64,000 nt of DNA, from positions 3,911,001-3,975,000 of the forward strand of contig NC_134025.1 in the NCBI RefSeq assembly GCF_964204645.1, read 5' to 3'. A program made the translations under genes and the position numbers. Numbering within the stretch: position 1 is the stretch's first letter; each line of letters opens with the position of its first letter. The notes below the pieces were generated by a model. That model had not been told where the DNA came from, ran no database searches, and was given only the letters and a program-made list of their open reading frames with translations. This document shows, piece after piece, positions 49,322 through 61,598 of this stretch. This DNA is from Tubulanus polymorphus (lineage: Eukaryota; Nemertea; Palaeonemertea; Tubulaniformes; Tubulanidae).

Positions 49322-52067
49322 TCATTCAACATAAAGTTCATAACCATTTTCAATTTCTGAAATCTCTTCTTGAAGTCTTACTTCCCACTTTTTTGGCTAA
49401 AATTATATACAAAATTGAATTACATTCACCACACATTTAACTAGTCATCTCCGATAATTTTATTCTATTTACCCGAGCAGGTTTCATTTTTTTTCTTTTG
49501 TTTGGATCGTTGCCACCTCTTGCATAATTGCGATGCCGATTGAAGGATTCTGAAATGATATTTTAGTGATAATTACCACACAGCACTAATAATACGTTTA
49601 TTTGTTATAGAGCAAAAACATCAATCACCAGTAGATACTGACCTCTCATTACTTCTCTAAATTCCGGAGAATGGTAATCCTTGATCCGAGGATGAACAGT
49701 TTCCTAAAAACAAATATTGGTTAAAGATTATTGATGTTACAAAATAATAAGAGATTAGAGCAAATTGATACATTATACAATGGAACCACGTTACAACAAA
49801 CGTCAGGAGGCCTGTTCCTTAAAACCGATTGATTAAATTGTCTCATGTGAGATGAAATTTGCAAGTTTGTTATGACAAGGTTTTGCTGTATACTGTAATG
49901 ACCAAAATGTACAAACCTCAGTGCCTGAAATATATTCATCCTGAAATAGATTATGAATAAAAACAGTGAGGATTAATTGAAATTATATGTGAATTGTTGA
50001 CAACTGATAGAATTTTGATTGATACCTACACTCGCCATATCAAAATCAAAACGAGAAATAGCTGATGGCATAAATAAACCGCTATCCTCTTCCTTATGTG
50101 GTGTATCCAGCGCTGGACCCGGTGTAACAAATATACCGCTATCTCCTTTGTCATGAGATGTATCCAGGGCTGGAGCTGCTGGCGTTATAAAAATGCCACT
50201 GTCCTTAACATTGCCTGGTGTAACAAATATACCACTATCCTTAAATAAGAGGTTAATAACTTGTATACGAGGAGGCTATATAGTTCTTTTTCATAAAGGA
50301 CTTAGTTTTTCAATGACCTACCTTAGTTTTCGAAGTTGGATTGTCAATTCCATTTTCCTGAAAAAAATTTTTAGACTTGAAAAAATGAAACTATTTTCAT
50401 TAGACAACAATTCACTTCAATACGGGTACCTAACTGACCTCATCATTATTTCCGAATAGTCCACCAGGTGTCAGCGGAATTTCGCTGCCCTAAAAAACAT
50501 GGTACACAATTATCATATATATTGAGATTTAGTTGAAGATTAGATTAAAAGAAATACATACCTCAAACTGATGTTTCACTTGGTGAGAATTGATAACATC
50601 TCTCCTTTTTGGTGTAGATGTCTTCGTAGGGCTAACTAAAAGACGGAAAGGATGAGTCTAAAAAATCCCTCTTGGGCAGGGGAGAGGGGGATTGAAGGCT
50701 GGAGTTGAATGAGTGTTTTATATTTAAACATAATAAACCAAATTAACGAAATTAGGCAACGCAGCAGACATTAAAGCCAGGGGCGGATCCAGACCGTATT
50801 AGCCGTATTGCCCAATACGGTCTAGAATTCCCTTCGAAATTTCACCGGCAATATTTTTGATGGCATTATTTCAGCAACCGCTAATTCCGTGTCCGTAATC
50901 CGGGCATAATTATAAAATTAATCGGTATATACTGCTGCCGAGAAAGTGAGGAGAGATAATCATATTTGTAAAGCCATCATGATAAATTAAAAAGGGCACT
51001 TTCCTTTTGCAAGGGGCACTCATGCTTTAGATGAGGGCACCTTGTCCTTGCCTTTTCAGGGAGGGCTAAAGGGGCACTCATACTTTAGAAGAGGGCACTA
51101 TACGCGGAAAATGTTGAAGAAAAGGGCACTTTTTTGCCTAATTTTTAAAATTTTAGGGGCACTTTTGGTTTGGAAGATGGCACACGACATAAGGATAAAT
51201 GTGAAGACGAGGCAATTTTTGCCGATTGTTAACAATGAAGGGGCACTTAGCCGTATTCTGTATAATTGTTAAGGGGCACTTTTAAAGATTATAGGGGCAC
51301 TAGGCGAAGTTGGCGACAACCATTCTTTCATGGGTTCGCCAGCTTCATTTTTTATCCGCATCTGTTGAAATCTTGTCTCGAATTCGTTTATTCTGGATTG
51401 CTCTGCTAGCCTCTAGAAGCACTCTAAAAGCCTTTAAATGGTACCATATTTTCAAAATTTTTCAGACCCCGCTCTAAGGACTTCGCACCTTCGGCGCTCG
51501 CATTGACCTGGATACTGGGTGTGCCCTAAGATCAGAAAGGTGCCCTTAAATTTCCTTCCAATACTGTCGACCCATCCCCCTGGATCCGCCCCTGAAAGCC
51601 CTTCATGACTTGTCTAAAGAAAAGAAGGCAGGACCCCTCTGACCTTTTATTCATAGGACAGCTGGCCTGTATCTGTATTGGTAGTTGCGAGGGTTGCAGG
51701 GTCTTGGCACTTGGCAACAGGTGGAGTGCTGGTTGATTAATATGAGTGCAGGCTGATCATACGCTGAAACTGATTGGCCGTAGATGCCCGTTTGTCTAGG
51801 TGGTTTCAGTCCAGGACGGATTTCATGAACAGCGAATTTTGGTATCGCACCGTCTTCCACCTCGGGACGATGAAGGTTTGCAGTTGTTTGAAACCAATAC
51901 TAGTTGGACAACGTTTTCCGCAGTCTTTTTATATAGGATTTGGTTCATCATGTTCATATGGCCATTTTTCCTGGTTTCGTAACCATCACGAATTGGAAGT
52001 CAAATGATTTACCCATTGGTTCGTAGAATTTTCCGTTTCGTAACGACCTTTTTCTTTCATTGGCCAT
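49322..52067 (-). CDS. CDCA5: sororin-like cohesion protein
   Basis: Exons (5' to 3'): 52067-52013, 50635-50562, 50489-50439, 50357-50322, 50239-50030, 49940-49917, 49703-49643, 49549-49473, 49396-49322; 220 residues (human sororin 252). Sororin protects sister-chromatid cohesion by opposing WAPL on PDS5-bound cohesin. The main evidence is the C-terminal sororin signature: a basic patch (NKRKKMKPAR) then KKWEVRLQEEISEIENGYEL and YVE-stop, like human KKKK...LDEWAAAMNAEFEAAE and FDLLVE-stop. The N-terminus is basic with SPTKTSTPKRR, as in sororin's PSPTKPLRRSQRK. The exon at 50030-50239 has four D-S-G-(I/L)-F repeats (see findings). I do not see a clear YSR or FGF motif. The start exon was found by a phase-1 donor that joins in frame. 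A transposon sits in intron 1. Confidence 0.7.
50777..51594. mobile_element. hAT-like non-autonomous transposon with GGGGCACT repeats
   Basis: CAGGGGCGGATCCAG at the left end and its perfect reverse complement at the right end (51580-51594) form 15-bp terminal inverted repeats; AAAGC flanks both sides. The 818-bp interior carries about ten copies of an AGGGGCACT-type motif between 50990 and 51300 and has no intact transposase. It lies inside intron 1 of the sororin-like gene. Confidence 0.8.
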
Positions 52068-52987
52068 GATGATAATTTAATTATTATCATTTGTAGTAAT
52101 TACGAATTTATTATCCGTTTTGAACAAAGCGGAGCTCAACGACCTTCAAATTTAATTTCCGGGTTAGTTTCACGCCCCACCGTACACAGTTGAGGGCAGC
52201 ACATTCCGGTGTAATGCGTACCACAGGTGTTGCGGGCCCGATTGCCGGGAGCATATCAATGACCAACGCCATCGTTTCTAGTAACTTCATGAGAATGTAC
52301 GTAGCTAACAATCGAAAATCCCATAGAATTGAGGAGCAAAAAATTGAAAGTAACGAATGAAATTTTATTAAGTCCAGAATTCTCACAACCATCATTAATT
52401 ACAGTGTTTAAAAATATGAAATAAGACTCAATTACCGACAGCAGTATATCACAGTAAAAATATGAATGCCAGAATTTTCAGCTTAAAGCTAGACCAAATT
52501 GAAGAATATTGGGTGGAATAATTTGGAATGATGAAGCACCAACTGAAGAATGTAATAATTAAAATCTTTATAAGACAGGATTTGACATGAATGAAATAAA
52601 AATAAATCATCTCACTTTTTAGGAAACATTCTATCAAAACTGAACATTCAATTAACAAGGACGGTACACATATATTGCCTTTTACAGAGTTTTCATGTAA
52701 TACCTATTTATTGCTCAAGTCTTTCTAGTATCTTTTTAAGATTGTAGCCTACAGTATACTCTCTATGGCTTATTTGATAAAACATTTTACAAAAGATCAT
52801 ATAAAATTTTCTTCTATCGATAAGCAGATTAAGTTGGACGGAGCACATAAGCTCATATGTATAATAGAGATGCGTACCTACATATTTGAAGTACAGTTTT
52901 ATTCAGTATAAAGAACAGAAGAATGTCTCTGGTTGCTTTTTTCCAGTTCCTGAAAATTTTTGCGTATAAAAAACCTCGAAACGTATG
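52068..52987. other. intergenic between sororin-like gene and INSC
   Basis: Upstream region of the sororin-like gene and 3' side of INSC, both on the minus strand. A GC-rich patch at 52130-52290 may be part of a promoter or an inserted fragment. The 94-codon open frame on the minus strand here has no family resemblance. Confidence 0.45.
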
Positions 52988-55516
52988 TCATACATAACTT
53001 TCTTCGAGTCTTGAACATATCAGAAATGAATCCAGTAATTTAGGCCGGATGAGTTGTTGCACATCGACCGGGTTGAAATCTTTTGTGCCACAACTAGCAG
53101 ATATCTTCCTTAATGCAGCCTATAAAGATAAATGTCAGTTTGATATACACAGCACACACAGAATAAATAGCTAATCAAATACGAACTTATGTAAACATAC
53201 CAGACATGCAACTAACACAGCATCACTATTGTGTCGTTCATAACTATCTCTACATAACTGAACTAATCGTGTGATACCTGAAATATACACATTATCTGAA
53301 TTCACTTTATCCGATAATATACCATAGAACTCCTATGAATATACCTACTAGGAGTAGTTGTTTAAATGGCAGTATGTAGATTTAAATTCATGTAGTACCT
53401 TGACAAGCAATAATAATTTGAGCATTTTCTTGTAGTCTGCTGAGGCGAGTGAGTGCAATAGCTGATTTCTGTTGTACTCGTTCGCAAGCTGATTTTTCTG
53501 TATCTGCCTCATATTTATGAGGGCGCTCCTGTAGAAAATGAAGTAATAGTTCTATTCCATTGTTTTCTGTGATGTCGTGACAACAGGATTCCATAGCGGC
53601 CATATTGGTCAACACCGTGACAACCTAAATGTGAAAAGTTGATGGAAAAAATTCATTACTGAAAGCTAAATCTCAATCATACACATATGGTAACTGGTAT
53701 ATGATATCATAAACTATACCTGATCTTTAGAGAATATTGACTCCGCTTTATTGAGTAAACTGGCTTCAATAAGGACACGTGCCGTATGATATTGTAATAA
53801 ATAATCGCAAGACAAACTATCCATGAATGTTATATTAGCGACAGCAGCAGATCCCAACAGGAAAACTTCAGTTGTTGATGCTTCAACGCACAATACTAAA
53901 ACGGACATTTCTTACTATTCATTTTTTGTCCAGGATAAATCCATGTACATGTAGCCTATGTACAATCATCACTTACCAGTTAAAGATCGAACCAGATCAT
54001 CAATATTTTCCAAGAATCCTGAAAGATGTTGATATTGTTCGAGTCCAGGAGATGTTATCTGTGCAATTACTCCAGCTGCCTCTGATCTTATTGTTTCATT
54101 CAATGTACTATCATTGAGCAAGTCCGTTAGAAGTTCAACTCCATTTTCCTGATATTTTAAGATATCATTTTTTTTTAAATATAGAAGAAATATATAACAA
54201 AACCTTGGAAAATATAAAACAAACAATCTAACCTTTTCTAATTCAGAAATGGCTTCTGGAACACAACATACAGTGGCTAAAGTTCTTAACGCATGTGACC
54301 AAGAAGTCATTATAGATTCATTATGACATATATTGAGCAAAGCACGCACTCCACCTTCCTGAAATACACGAACAAGAAACATAACCTAAAATCTCATCAA
54401 TCATCTCATCCCTATGTTATGTTAACTCACCCTGGCTACAATGAAACACATATGTTCACCATCTATAGCAAGATCGGTTAAATGTATAATACTTGATTTG
54501 ACAGCTACAGCACTCGACTGACACACTATAGGATCTACTATTGTCTGAAAAAAAGAAATGTAATATACTAATCAAACAATACTCCAGTCAATGATATTCA
54601 AATAAGATATCAAGAGAAAATTTACCTGTACTAAATATCCCAGAACATTGTCAACCAGACAACCAAATATTTGCCCAGTAATTGTCAGTTGATCGAGCAA
54701 TGGTGTTTTCTTTGGTAAAGTGCTATTTATTTCCATAAGCCTGTTGATAAATGAATAATGAATTCTTGCAATGTTAATGCTAACGTCGTTACAATCGAGA
54801 ATAACATCAGAAATATTACTTACTCAGTAGCAACGTTCTGCAAGCAGTTACAGTTTTCGATCAATTGTTCTTCTTGCTGAATGGAAAACAAAACATATTT
54901 CTGTGCGTTTTGCTCAATTGGTTATTTACAGGAGGAAAATCGAAGGGAAGATTTTACCTTCCAAATAACGTGTGGTGCATTAAATGGTATAGCTGTATCA
55001 CATTCATGAACTAATGAACGCAAGTGGCTTGCAATACGTAGCATTCTACTAGTTACATGTTTCCATCTGTCTTTCTCAATCTTACTATAAAATTCGAAAT
55101 GCAATCATTTCACAAATTTCAATTTTTGTTTTCAGAAACTACTTTTGTACAATGATTTACAATAATATACCTGAATATCTTAGTAAATTCAGAGCTTACG
55201 ACGTGAGCTCTGCTTCGTATGACATCAATATGTTCTGAAATACAACAGGAAGAATGCATAAAATCTTCATCATTCAGAAGCCTTATTCATTTCGATAATG
55301 AAGAAGTAACGTACCCTTCACAGATTTTGGTATCAGTTGTTTTTTCTTATTGTTTTGATCTTTGGCATGTAGAGATGTAGCACCATTAGTATTAGCAGTT
55401 TGGACATTGTTATTTTCGTGAACAGTCAGTGATTTACTCTGAAGGACACTCATACATTCACACTCAGTCATCCATCGCAGGTCAGCCAACCATTGCTGCA
55501 CTGAATCCATCATCAT
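52988..55516 (-). CDS. INSC: inscuteable homologue (spindle-orientation adaptor)
   Basis: Exons (5' to 3'): 55516-55315, 55234-55171, 55084-54958, 54876-54824, 54740-54626, 54544-54431, 54358-54233, 54148-53977, 53895-53720, 53624-53399, 53277-53201, 53119-52988; 527 residues (human isoforms about 530-580). Inscuteable links the Par3/aPKC polarity complex to LGN/Pins to orient the mitotic spindle in asymmetric division. Residues 3-25 hold the LGN-binding helix: VQQWLADLRWMTECECMSV, nearly identical to human. From about residue 200 armadillo-type repeats follow (EGGVRALLNIC, SHALRTLATVCCV, AGVIAQITSP, GSAAVANITFMD, CERVQQKSAIALTRLS). The end RPKLLDSFLICSRLEESYV matches human RLVDSFLLCSNMEESFV. 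The start is placed at the first of three ATG codons opening this exon; at least one upstream exon is likely (see findings). Confidence 0.93.
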
Positions 55517-57210
55517 CTGAAAGATATTTGAAAAAATTACAAACATAAACAAGAAAATTAATTTCAATAAATTATTTGACGCCTGCGAAAAAAATGTAGA
55601 ATTTCTGCACGCTAGAAAATAAATCGGGAAAACTTTCCCACTTCCCTGAATAACCACATAATTATCATTTCCAAAAAGGTCATTAGTCATTTTTAACACT
55701 CTATATCTCGTAATAAGCAATTATGAGTAAAGTAATTCATGTCTGTATTTCATACTCTTTTGAAATAACTATCCAGGATGACATTCAAGAAAGGAAAAAT
55801 ACAAACCCTATAATCATATAGGAACATATTACAGTAATAGTTATATGCCTTACAATCGCAGGTGAATGTACAATTCGAAATTGCTCAGCCATTCAAAATA
55901 CAGTCATACATATATCAGATTTGTTTTTGATATGTATAATAGCCAGGTAATGGTCTAACTTGTACTGCTTTCATTTTATATCTACATACATAGTACATGT
56001 ATGTATTAATTGTAGATTTTATGACACTGGCAAATATTTACATATGAACCAACATGTAACCAGCAGTTTGTCCTTAAACAATATCAGTGAAGTTAAGATC
56101 ACATTACTCATAATAAGTTTAAGTAACAGCACAGCGTGTAATTACCAGAACTTAACAACCTCTGAAAAGTGACACCATTTCAGAAACCTGCCAATGGGTC
56201 AAACATTGAAATGGTTTAAGATGTCCATTCACATTATAGGCCTATACATTTAAGGATAGATGTATCTGAATACTAAAGGAAACCTGCATCTAATCTTGAA
56301 GAGCTTTTACTTTTTTACACGCAAAAATAATCAATCAACTGCTCATGTCAGCTGAAAATTATTGATAAAACTCTACGCGAAGCCCGAAGCAGCTTAGCTA
56401 TAGAATTAATTGAATGGGATAAATAGCTCTCCGTCATGGTAACATGGGCGCAGATGCAACAGCATAAAACATAAGTTGTTTAGGAAAACAAACAAAGCGA
56501 AATGTTCTCCTGTACTATGTTGGGAAATGACATTATTATGTCGAAATCTGTCATGTACACGTCTATATGAACACTTCCTTGATATCCGCATTGCTTAATT
56601 AGGATTCAACAGCCTAAACCAGAATCTGTGTTTATATGGGAAAAATGATTATTTTGACCTTTGAAACTCATTAGGAGTAAAAGTACAAGTACAAACTTGG
56701 AGTAATTATCTTAAGGCAAAATATACCAGAGGTAAAAAGCAGTGCTTCCTTTGGTTGAAGCAGGGCCCTTCACTAAAACCACTTTTATACTAGAAGAAGG
56801 TACAATATCTGCTTCTTTTATTAAAATGATATTCAACATATAAAACTATAAATTTAGACAATCAAAATATTAAAAGAAACAATGATTTATAGCGAAATTG
56901 AGTTTTGCATAACTTTCCATACGCAAAATGGCCTTTTTTATAATCAATAAAAATATCACTGACGAACCATCGTTAACAATTTAATAAAAGTGAGGAAGAA
57001 TATTGTGTCAAGAATATGTGGCTGAAGCATTTTTAGTTCTTAAAGCTAACCCGACCGGCCCGACCTTATCGAATTGTGTCGCTTTGTTAGAACGTTTTGT
57101 TACGATAATTAGTGCGACCAACAAAAGTCACTCCATTCATCACGTATTAGCGTCAACATTTCAATATCACCATTCATAATTAACCTCAGTATTAATTGCG
57201 ATTCACTTAC
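55517..57210. other. probable 5' intron of INSC
   Basis: AT-rich stretch upstream of the first secure INSC exon. A candidate upstream exon with a GTAAGT donor ends at 57211 on the minus strand. No other exon, RNA gene or repeat that I can support. Confidence 0.45.
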
Positions 57211-57226
57211 CGTTATCCCGAGACAT
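57211..57226 (-). other. candidate 5' exon of INSC
   Basis: ATGTCTCGGGATAACG followed by a GTAAGTG donor on the minus strand. Joined directly to the exon at 55516 it reads out of the inscuteable frame and stops after 16 codons, so it is either 5' UTR with a short upstream frame or needs a further exon not found here. Confidence 0.35.
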
Positions 57227-57357
57227 CTGTGCGACGATTAAACCTTCATAGCTAGTGTAATCCTCATTTGTAGTGGTGTTCGGTGTTTCCTACCCCTTAA
57301 GGAACCCCTAGCGCCGCCTATCGATGGGAAGATTGCCGACCGAAGTAAATAAACAAC
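57227..57357. promoter_or_regulatory. probable divergent promoter, INSC / unrecognised gene
   Basis: About 130 bp between the candidate INSC 5' exon and the start codon of the plus-strand gene. GC-richer than the flanks (CCCTAGCGCCGCC). Depends on the INSC 5' exon being real. Confidence 0.4.
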
Positions 57358-58837
57358 ATGGCTTCCAAGCTGTCAAACTCGTTAAATACTCACGATTTCA
57401 TCAATGAAAATAACCACATCAGTGATGGAGAAATCATAAGGTTTTCTGTTAAAAGGCTAGATGGTAAAGAGTATTAACTACTTCTTTCTAAATTATTCAT
57501 AAATGATGGCTTTAAATAGGCGGAATGAGGGAAGAATTTTTGATGTTGGGTTCTCCATTTTGCAGGTGATGACACGGTAGGTCGACCTGATGCGGTATAT
57601 TGCATCGAAACATCTCCGGAGGAAGAATCATCCACAATTTGTGAAAAGATAAGATGCTTGTGTAACGTTACTGACGACAAAATAATTAGGGTATGCTGAT
57701 TAATGACTTAATCAAAAGATGACTAAACCTAATCAAAATTAAATGGGCTTTTAGGATTGAATCTCCATTTGCAGGTGAGAAATATCAACGGATCATTGGT
57801 ACCAATAAATAAACGTTTAATAAACAAAATCCACATTCGAAATGAAAACATGTAAGTGTTAATAGATTTAATATCTGTCAACACATCTTTTCTCATAAAT
57901 ATTCATAATGTGTATGCTTCCTTTAGGAGACCTATGTATACCCTTGAAGTGCTGAACAGATATCAAAATGGTGAGTTTCAATACAACTGAAAATAGATAC
58001 ATTCAAAAGTGATTTAGAATTTGTAGAAGTAGAAATTGGTTAAAGAGCTTGTGGTCTTGTGAACTTTTTTCCAGTAAAACCACATCCAAAGACAACTGAA
58101 CTGCAAAAATACTGGAACACTTGGAAGTCAAAACTTGAAGACTATCAATCAAGGGTATGCATTCATTAGATCTTCTTTCATTTGGCTTCTGTCATTTCAA
58201 TTAATGAATTGATGATCAGTATGATTAGAGGCCTTTTTATGAACCAGCAAAATCGAAATAGATTAGCTATTTAGATTATATAGCCGATTAGTGTCAATTA
58301 GCATAACCGGGTATGTTGGTTGATAAAAACGCCAGGTAGAAATTATTCAATTATGGCCTACTCAGCAGCGACTTCTACCGAGAACACCATATCGGTTGGA
58401 TTAGATAATCGGCATACTTGCTCGCCGAGCGAGTATGCTGAGTATGCTAATCGATTATGATAACCAATGTTCATAAAAATGACGGATTATGACATAATCC
58501 ATGCTCATAAAAACGTTTTGCATACTCGAATATACTAATCGAGTGTTCATAAAAAGGCCTCAATACTAACCATACATTGAATTTAGATGGAGTTACTGGA
58601 CACTGCTGCTCCTCAACTCAAATATAAACAACAAGACAGAATAATGAAGGTAACATCTGAACTCCTACACAATTTTCATTGTACATGTGCAATTCATCAA
58701 AAAGTTGAATAAACTTCATTTTCTTTTCTCAGGAAATAGAAAATATTGAAAATAAACTGGCATTTATCAACAGAAGGATTGAGGAGGCGGAGTGCACTAA
58801 ATGGACTGGCATGCTTAAAAAATCACCTCTCTGGTGA
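57358..58837 (+). CDS. unrecognised 199-residue protein, seven exons
   Basis: Exons 57358-57463, 57566-57690, 57775-57851, 57927-57970, 58075-58154, 58587-58649, 58733-58837; all junctions have GT/AG and keep frame, so it is very probably a real gene. It starts MASKLSNSLNTHDF and ends KKSPLW. I do not recognise the family. The middle (about residues 35-115), with ICEKIRCLCNVTDDKIIR, RNINGSLVPINKRL and MYTLEVL, has the strand/helix rhythm and the LxxxNGxLxPxN turn seen in ubiquitin-like folds, but this is only an impression. The last 80 residues are charged and helical (KLEDYQ, EIENIENKLAFINRRIEEAE), a likely coiled coil. No signal peptide or membrane segment. Intron 5 contains a MITE. Its close divergent pairing with INSC may mean shared expression. 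Confidence 0.75.
58228..58561. mobile_element. MITE with 17-bp perfect terminal inverted repeats
   Basis: GAGGCCTTTTTATGAAC at the left and its exact reverse complement at the right enclose 334 bp. The interior has GTTCATAAAAA(T/C)G and CATAAAAACG words related to the ends and several GAGTATGCT(A/G)A repeats. Non-coding; no clear target duplication. Lies wholly inside intron 5 of the unrecognised gene. Confidence 0.75.
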
Positions 58838-61598
58838 AATTGATTGATTTCAACGTAGTTTGTGTAGCCAAATTACAAATTTTGTGTCTGAGAATTATTG
58901 TGTCGTTCAATTCATCGTCTACGTGTTGTAGGTTCGTGGTCCCTGGTTCCTACTAAACATTCCCAATTTGGGATAAACTGTCACAGAACTAGACAGAAAA
59001 TAAAAAGATGTATTTATTTGTGCGTTGTGATGATCATAGCCTGTTATTACTTGATGCTCTGAAATAAATCTAATTCATTGTTACTGATTGTTCATTGTTT
59101 TTTAATGGGGGCAGTTGGTACGTTTCCTCATATCCTTGCCAGGAGAGGCCTTTATTTCGATTGAAAACTCCAGAGATGGTGAGAAAAACATATTTTCACA
59201 CAGACCAAATTATTCTTTTATTTCACATCAGTATGTATAGCAAGAACATTGTATCCTAGTGTAATAAAGTGATTAAATATCATGATGTAAAGATGTACAC
59301 TTACACGGATCAAGAGAGAAAATATTACAAAAGGAAGAAGATTGACGATATCCCCTCCTGAAGTTTGAGCTTATGGTTACCGACTGCATCATGCACATAG
59401 AAACTACATCTATCTGAATCTCTTAAGATTTTATACATAACATCACTGAAAAAAATAAATATCTACTTGGATGTGTAATTCCTGTTTAGATTATCAACGA
59501 CGTACAAAAATAGAATTCAATGACGAACAAGCTTTAGCATGAATTGAACTACATCAAACTATGATACCAGCTTCACCAAAGATGGCATCATTCATGTCAG
59601 AATTAAAACCATTTTCAATATCTAATTACATTCTAACAACTATGTTAACCACCAAATCATTTAGTACCAATGCAAAAAACTTCAGAAATTGGAGCACCGA
59701 AAAAGATATCATCTATGCTTTGCATCTAACTACGGTAAATTTCGAATAACTAATGCACCTACCTATGCAATTATTTCTAATAGAATAATGCCAATGTTAG
59801 AAGGAAGCGCGGGCAGATATTTGTGATTCAAAAATATGTGTAAAGAATAGAAGTATGAAGCATCCAGTAGCAGTTAGCACATAGTCATCGATAAAAGCAT
59901 GTAAGTATAAAATCAATTTACATCAACTTAGTGTTTAGATCAATTCTTACTAAAAAAAAGTACTTAAGTTGAAGTTGCCAATGTAGTCATAATGTTTGCT
60001 TAATTGGCACAAATAACAAGACTAAGTTACAACACTTCAAGAATTATAGAATGGGTAGAGACAGTCATTAAATTTCGACCTAGAGTTTAAAGATTGCGGA
60101 CAACTCTGTGTCTGTATATATGAATCTAAGTAATAGTCACAATATATATATATTCATAACTGGCGCCTGAAACAATTCTGCGCTAATATTTTACTCCATA
60201 TTTATCTTGATCATACTATTTACAGATTTATGACAAAATCCCTTCACCTGAGTTACTGAGAACCGTTTCTCTTAAAATCAACATAAAATCAATACTTTAT
60301 GAATACGAAATTGATAAATTAACGTACTTCATTAAGACTGGATAAAATTTGTTTTCAATACCTAATTCAACTATCACTAATGAGAAACTGGTCCTTGGCA
60401 ATTATCTAATCAACTCTTAAGTAGTTTAAACGCAATAAACTGAGATTCTCCACGAGTCAAATGAATATAGAATTGTATGAAGCTCAATCAACAAACTAAC
60501 TATTGGTACAACTACTAGTACAACTAGTACCGATCATAAATACTATAAATAACTATTGAATCACATGTGAATTTTGCCAAAGATTTCGTTGCGATTAAGG
60601 TGCAAACATTTTCACCAGTAGGACGGACTCCTAAAGACTGAGATAATGTATTGACTATTCCACATACAAGTATGTGTGTGGTGTGTGGTGTGTGTGTGTG
60701 TATGTGCATACTAGAAGCTTGAATCAGCTACTCTGGACCAGAATTATTGAGATAAATATAGCTAGAGTAAGTTTACGAATAATCTGTACAACTCATGATA
60801 CAAAATTCATCTTACTTTACATCATAAAATAAAATATGTAATATAGATATAGATATATTTATATTTACAGCTATGTATTATTTCTAGATGTAATATCACA
60901 GGACTATATAATAATACGCACCAAAAATACCTACAAATTGATTTTTTCAATTCACAGGCAGATCATCAATAGGAAATCTATGTTAACAATTTTCACCGAA
61001 AGTATTTCCAGGAAAAGAACTTGTATGTAATGCCCCAACTAGAAGGTAACCGAATACGCAATAAATTACTATAGTCTATGAAGATACGTAGAGCTGTTTA
61101 AGTGTTCTAAGAATTATGATATTTCATCTTTTAGCATTCTAACATGCAAACATTCTAATCTGCAATGTGATGGAATGATCTTCAGGTACCAGTACCGATA
61201 TGAATATGTTATTCTCAGCTGTAGCATCGATATTTAAAACAGTAAAAAAAATAACATTTGAAACACACTCACGGCACATACAGCAGTACATAGACAACAT
61301 TAAGAGATAATAAAAAAGATTTATGGACAAGGTATTTGCAGGTAAAGGAAATGAATCCGCAAGAAAACAGATTCCAGGAATCTTCACCTATCTTTACACT
61401 AGACAAGTCACCCCTGTAGAAATTATGTCTACGAAGAAACAGATTTCAGCACCATAAAATCTCTACAGAATTTACTATTTCATACATAACTACAAATAGT
61501 TTATATATCATAATGCGCGTTGTGAAAAATGTGTCATTTGATATTACAGCAATTCAGAAACGTTTGCAAGGTATTCATCAATCATCTGTGATCATTCA
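58838..61598. other. convergent intergenic / 3' UTR region
   Basis: Between the stop codons of two convergent genes. AATAAA near 59060 could end the left gene; the right gene may have a long 3' UTR. A GT-rich microsatellite lies at 60672-60702. Otherwise AT-rich with no coding sequence supported. Confidence 0.5.
60672..60702. repeat. (GT)n microsatellite
   Basis: TG/GT dinucleotide run with two interruptions. Confidence 0.8.

Noticed and set aside
51042-51272. 76-codon plus-strand frame as a transposase remnant
   Set aside because: It is made mostly of the GGGGCACT array in the hAT-like element and shows no transposase motif.
52111-52395. 94-codon open frame on the minus strand as an N-terminal exon of the sororin-like gene
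   Set aside because: No donor in the right phase and no resemblance. The exon at 52013-52067 fits phase and composition better.
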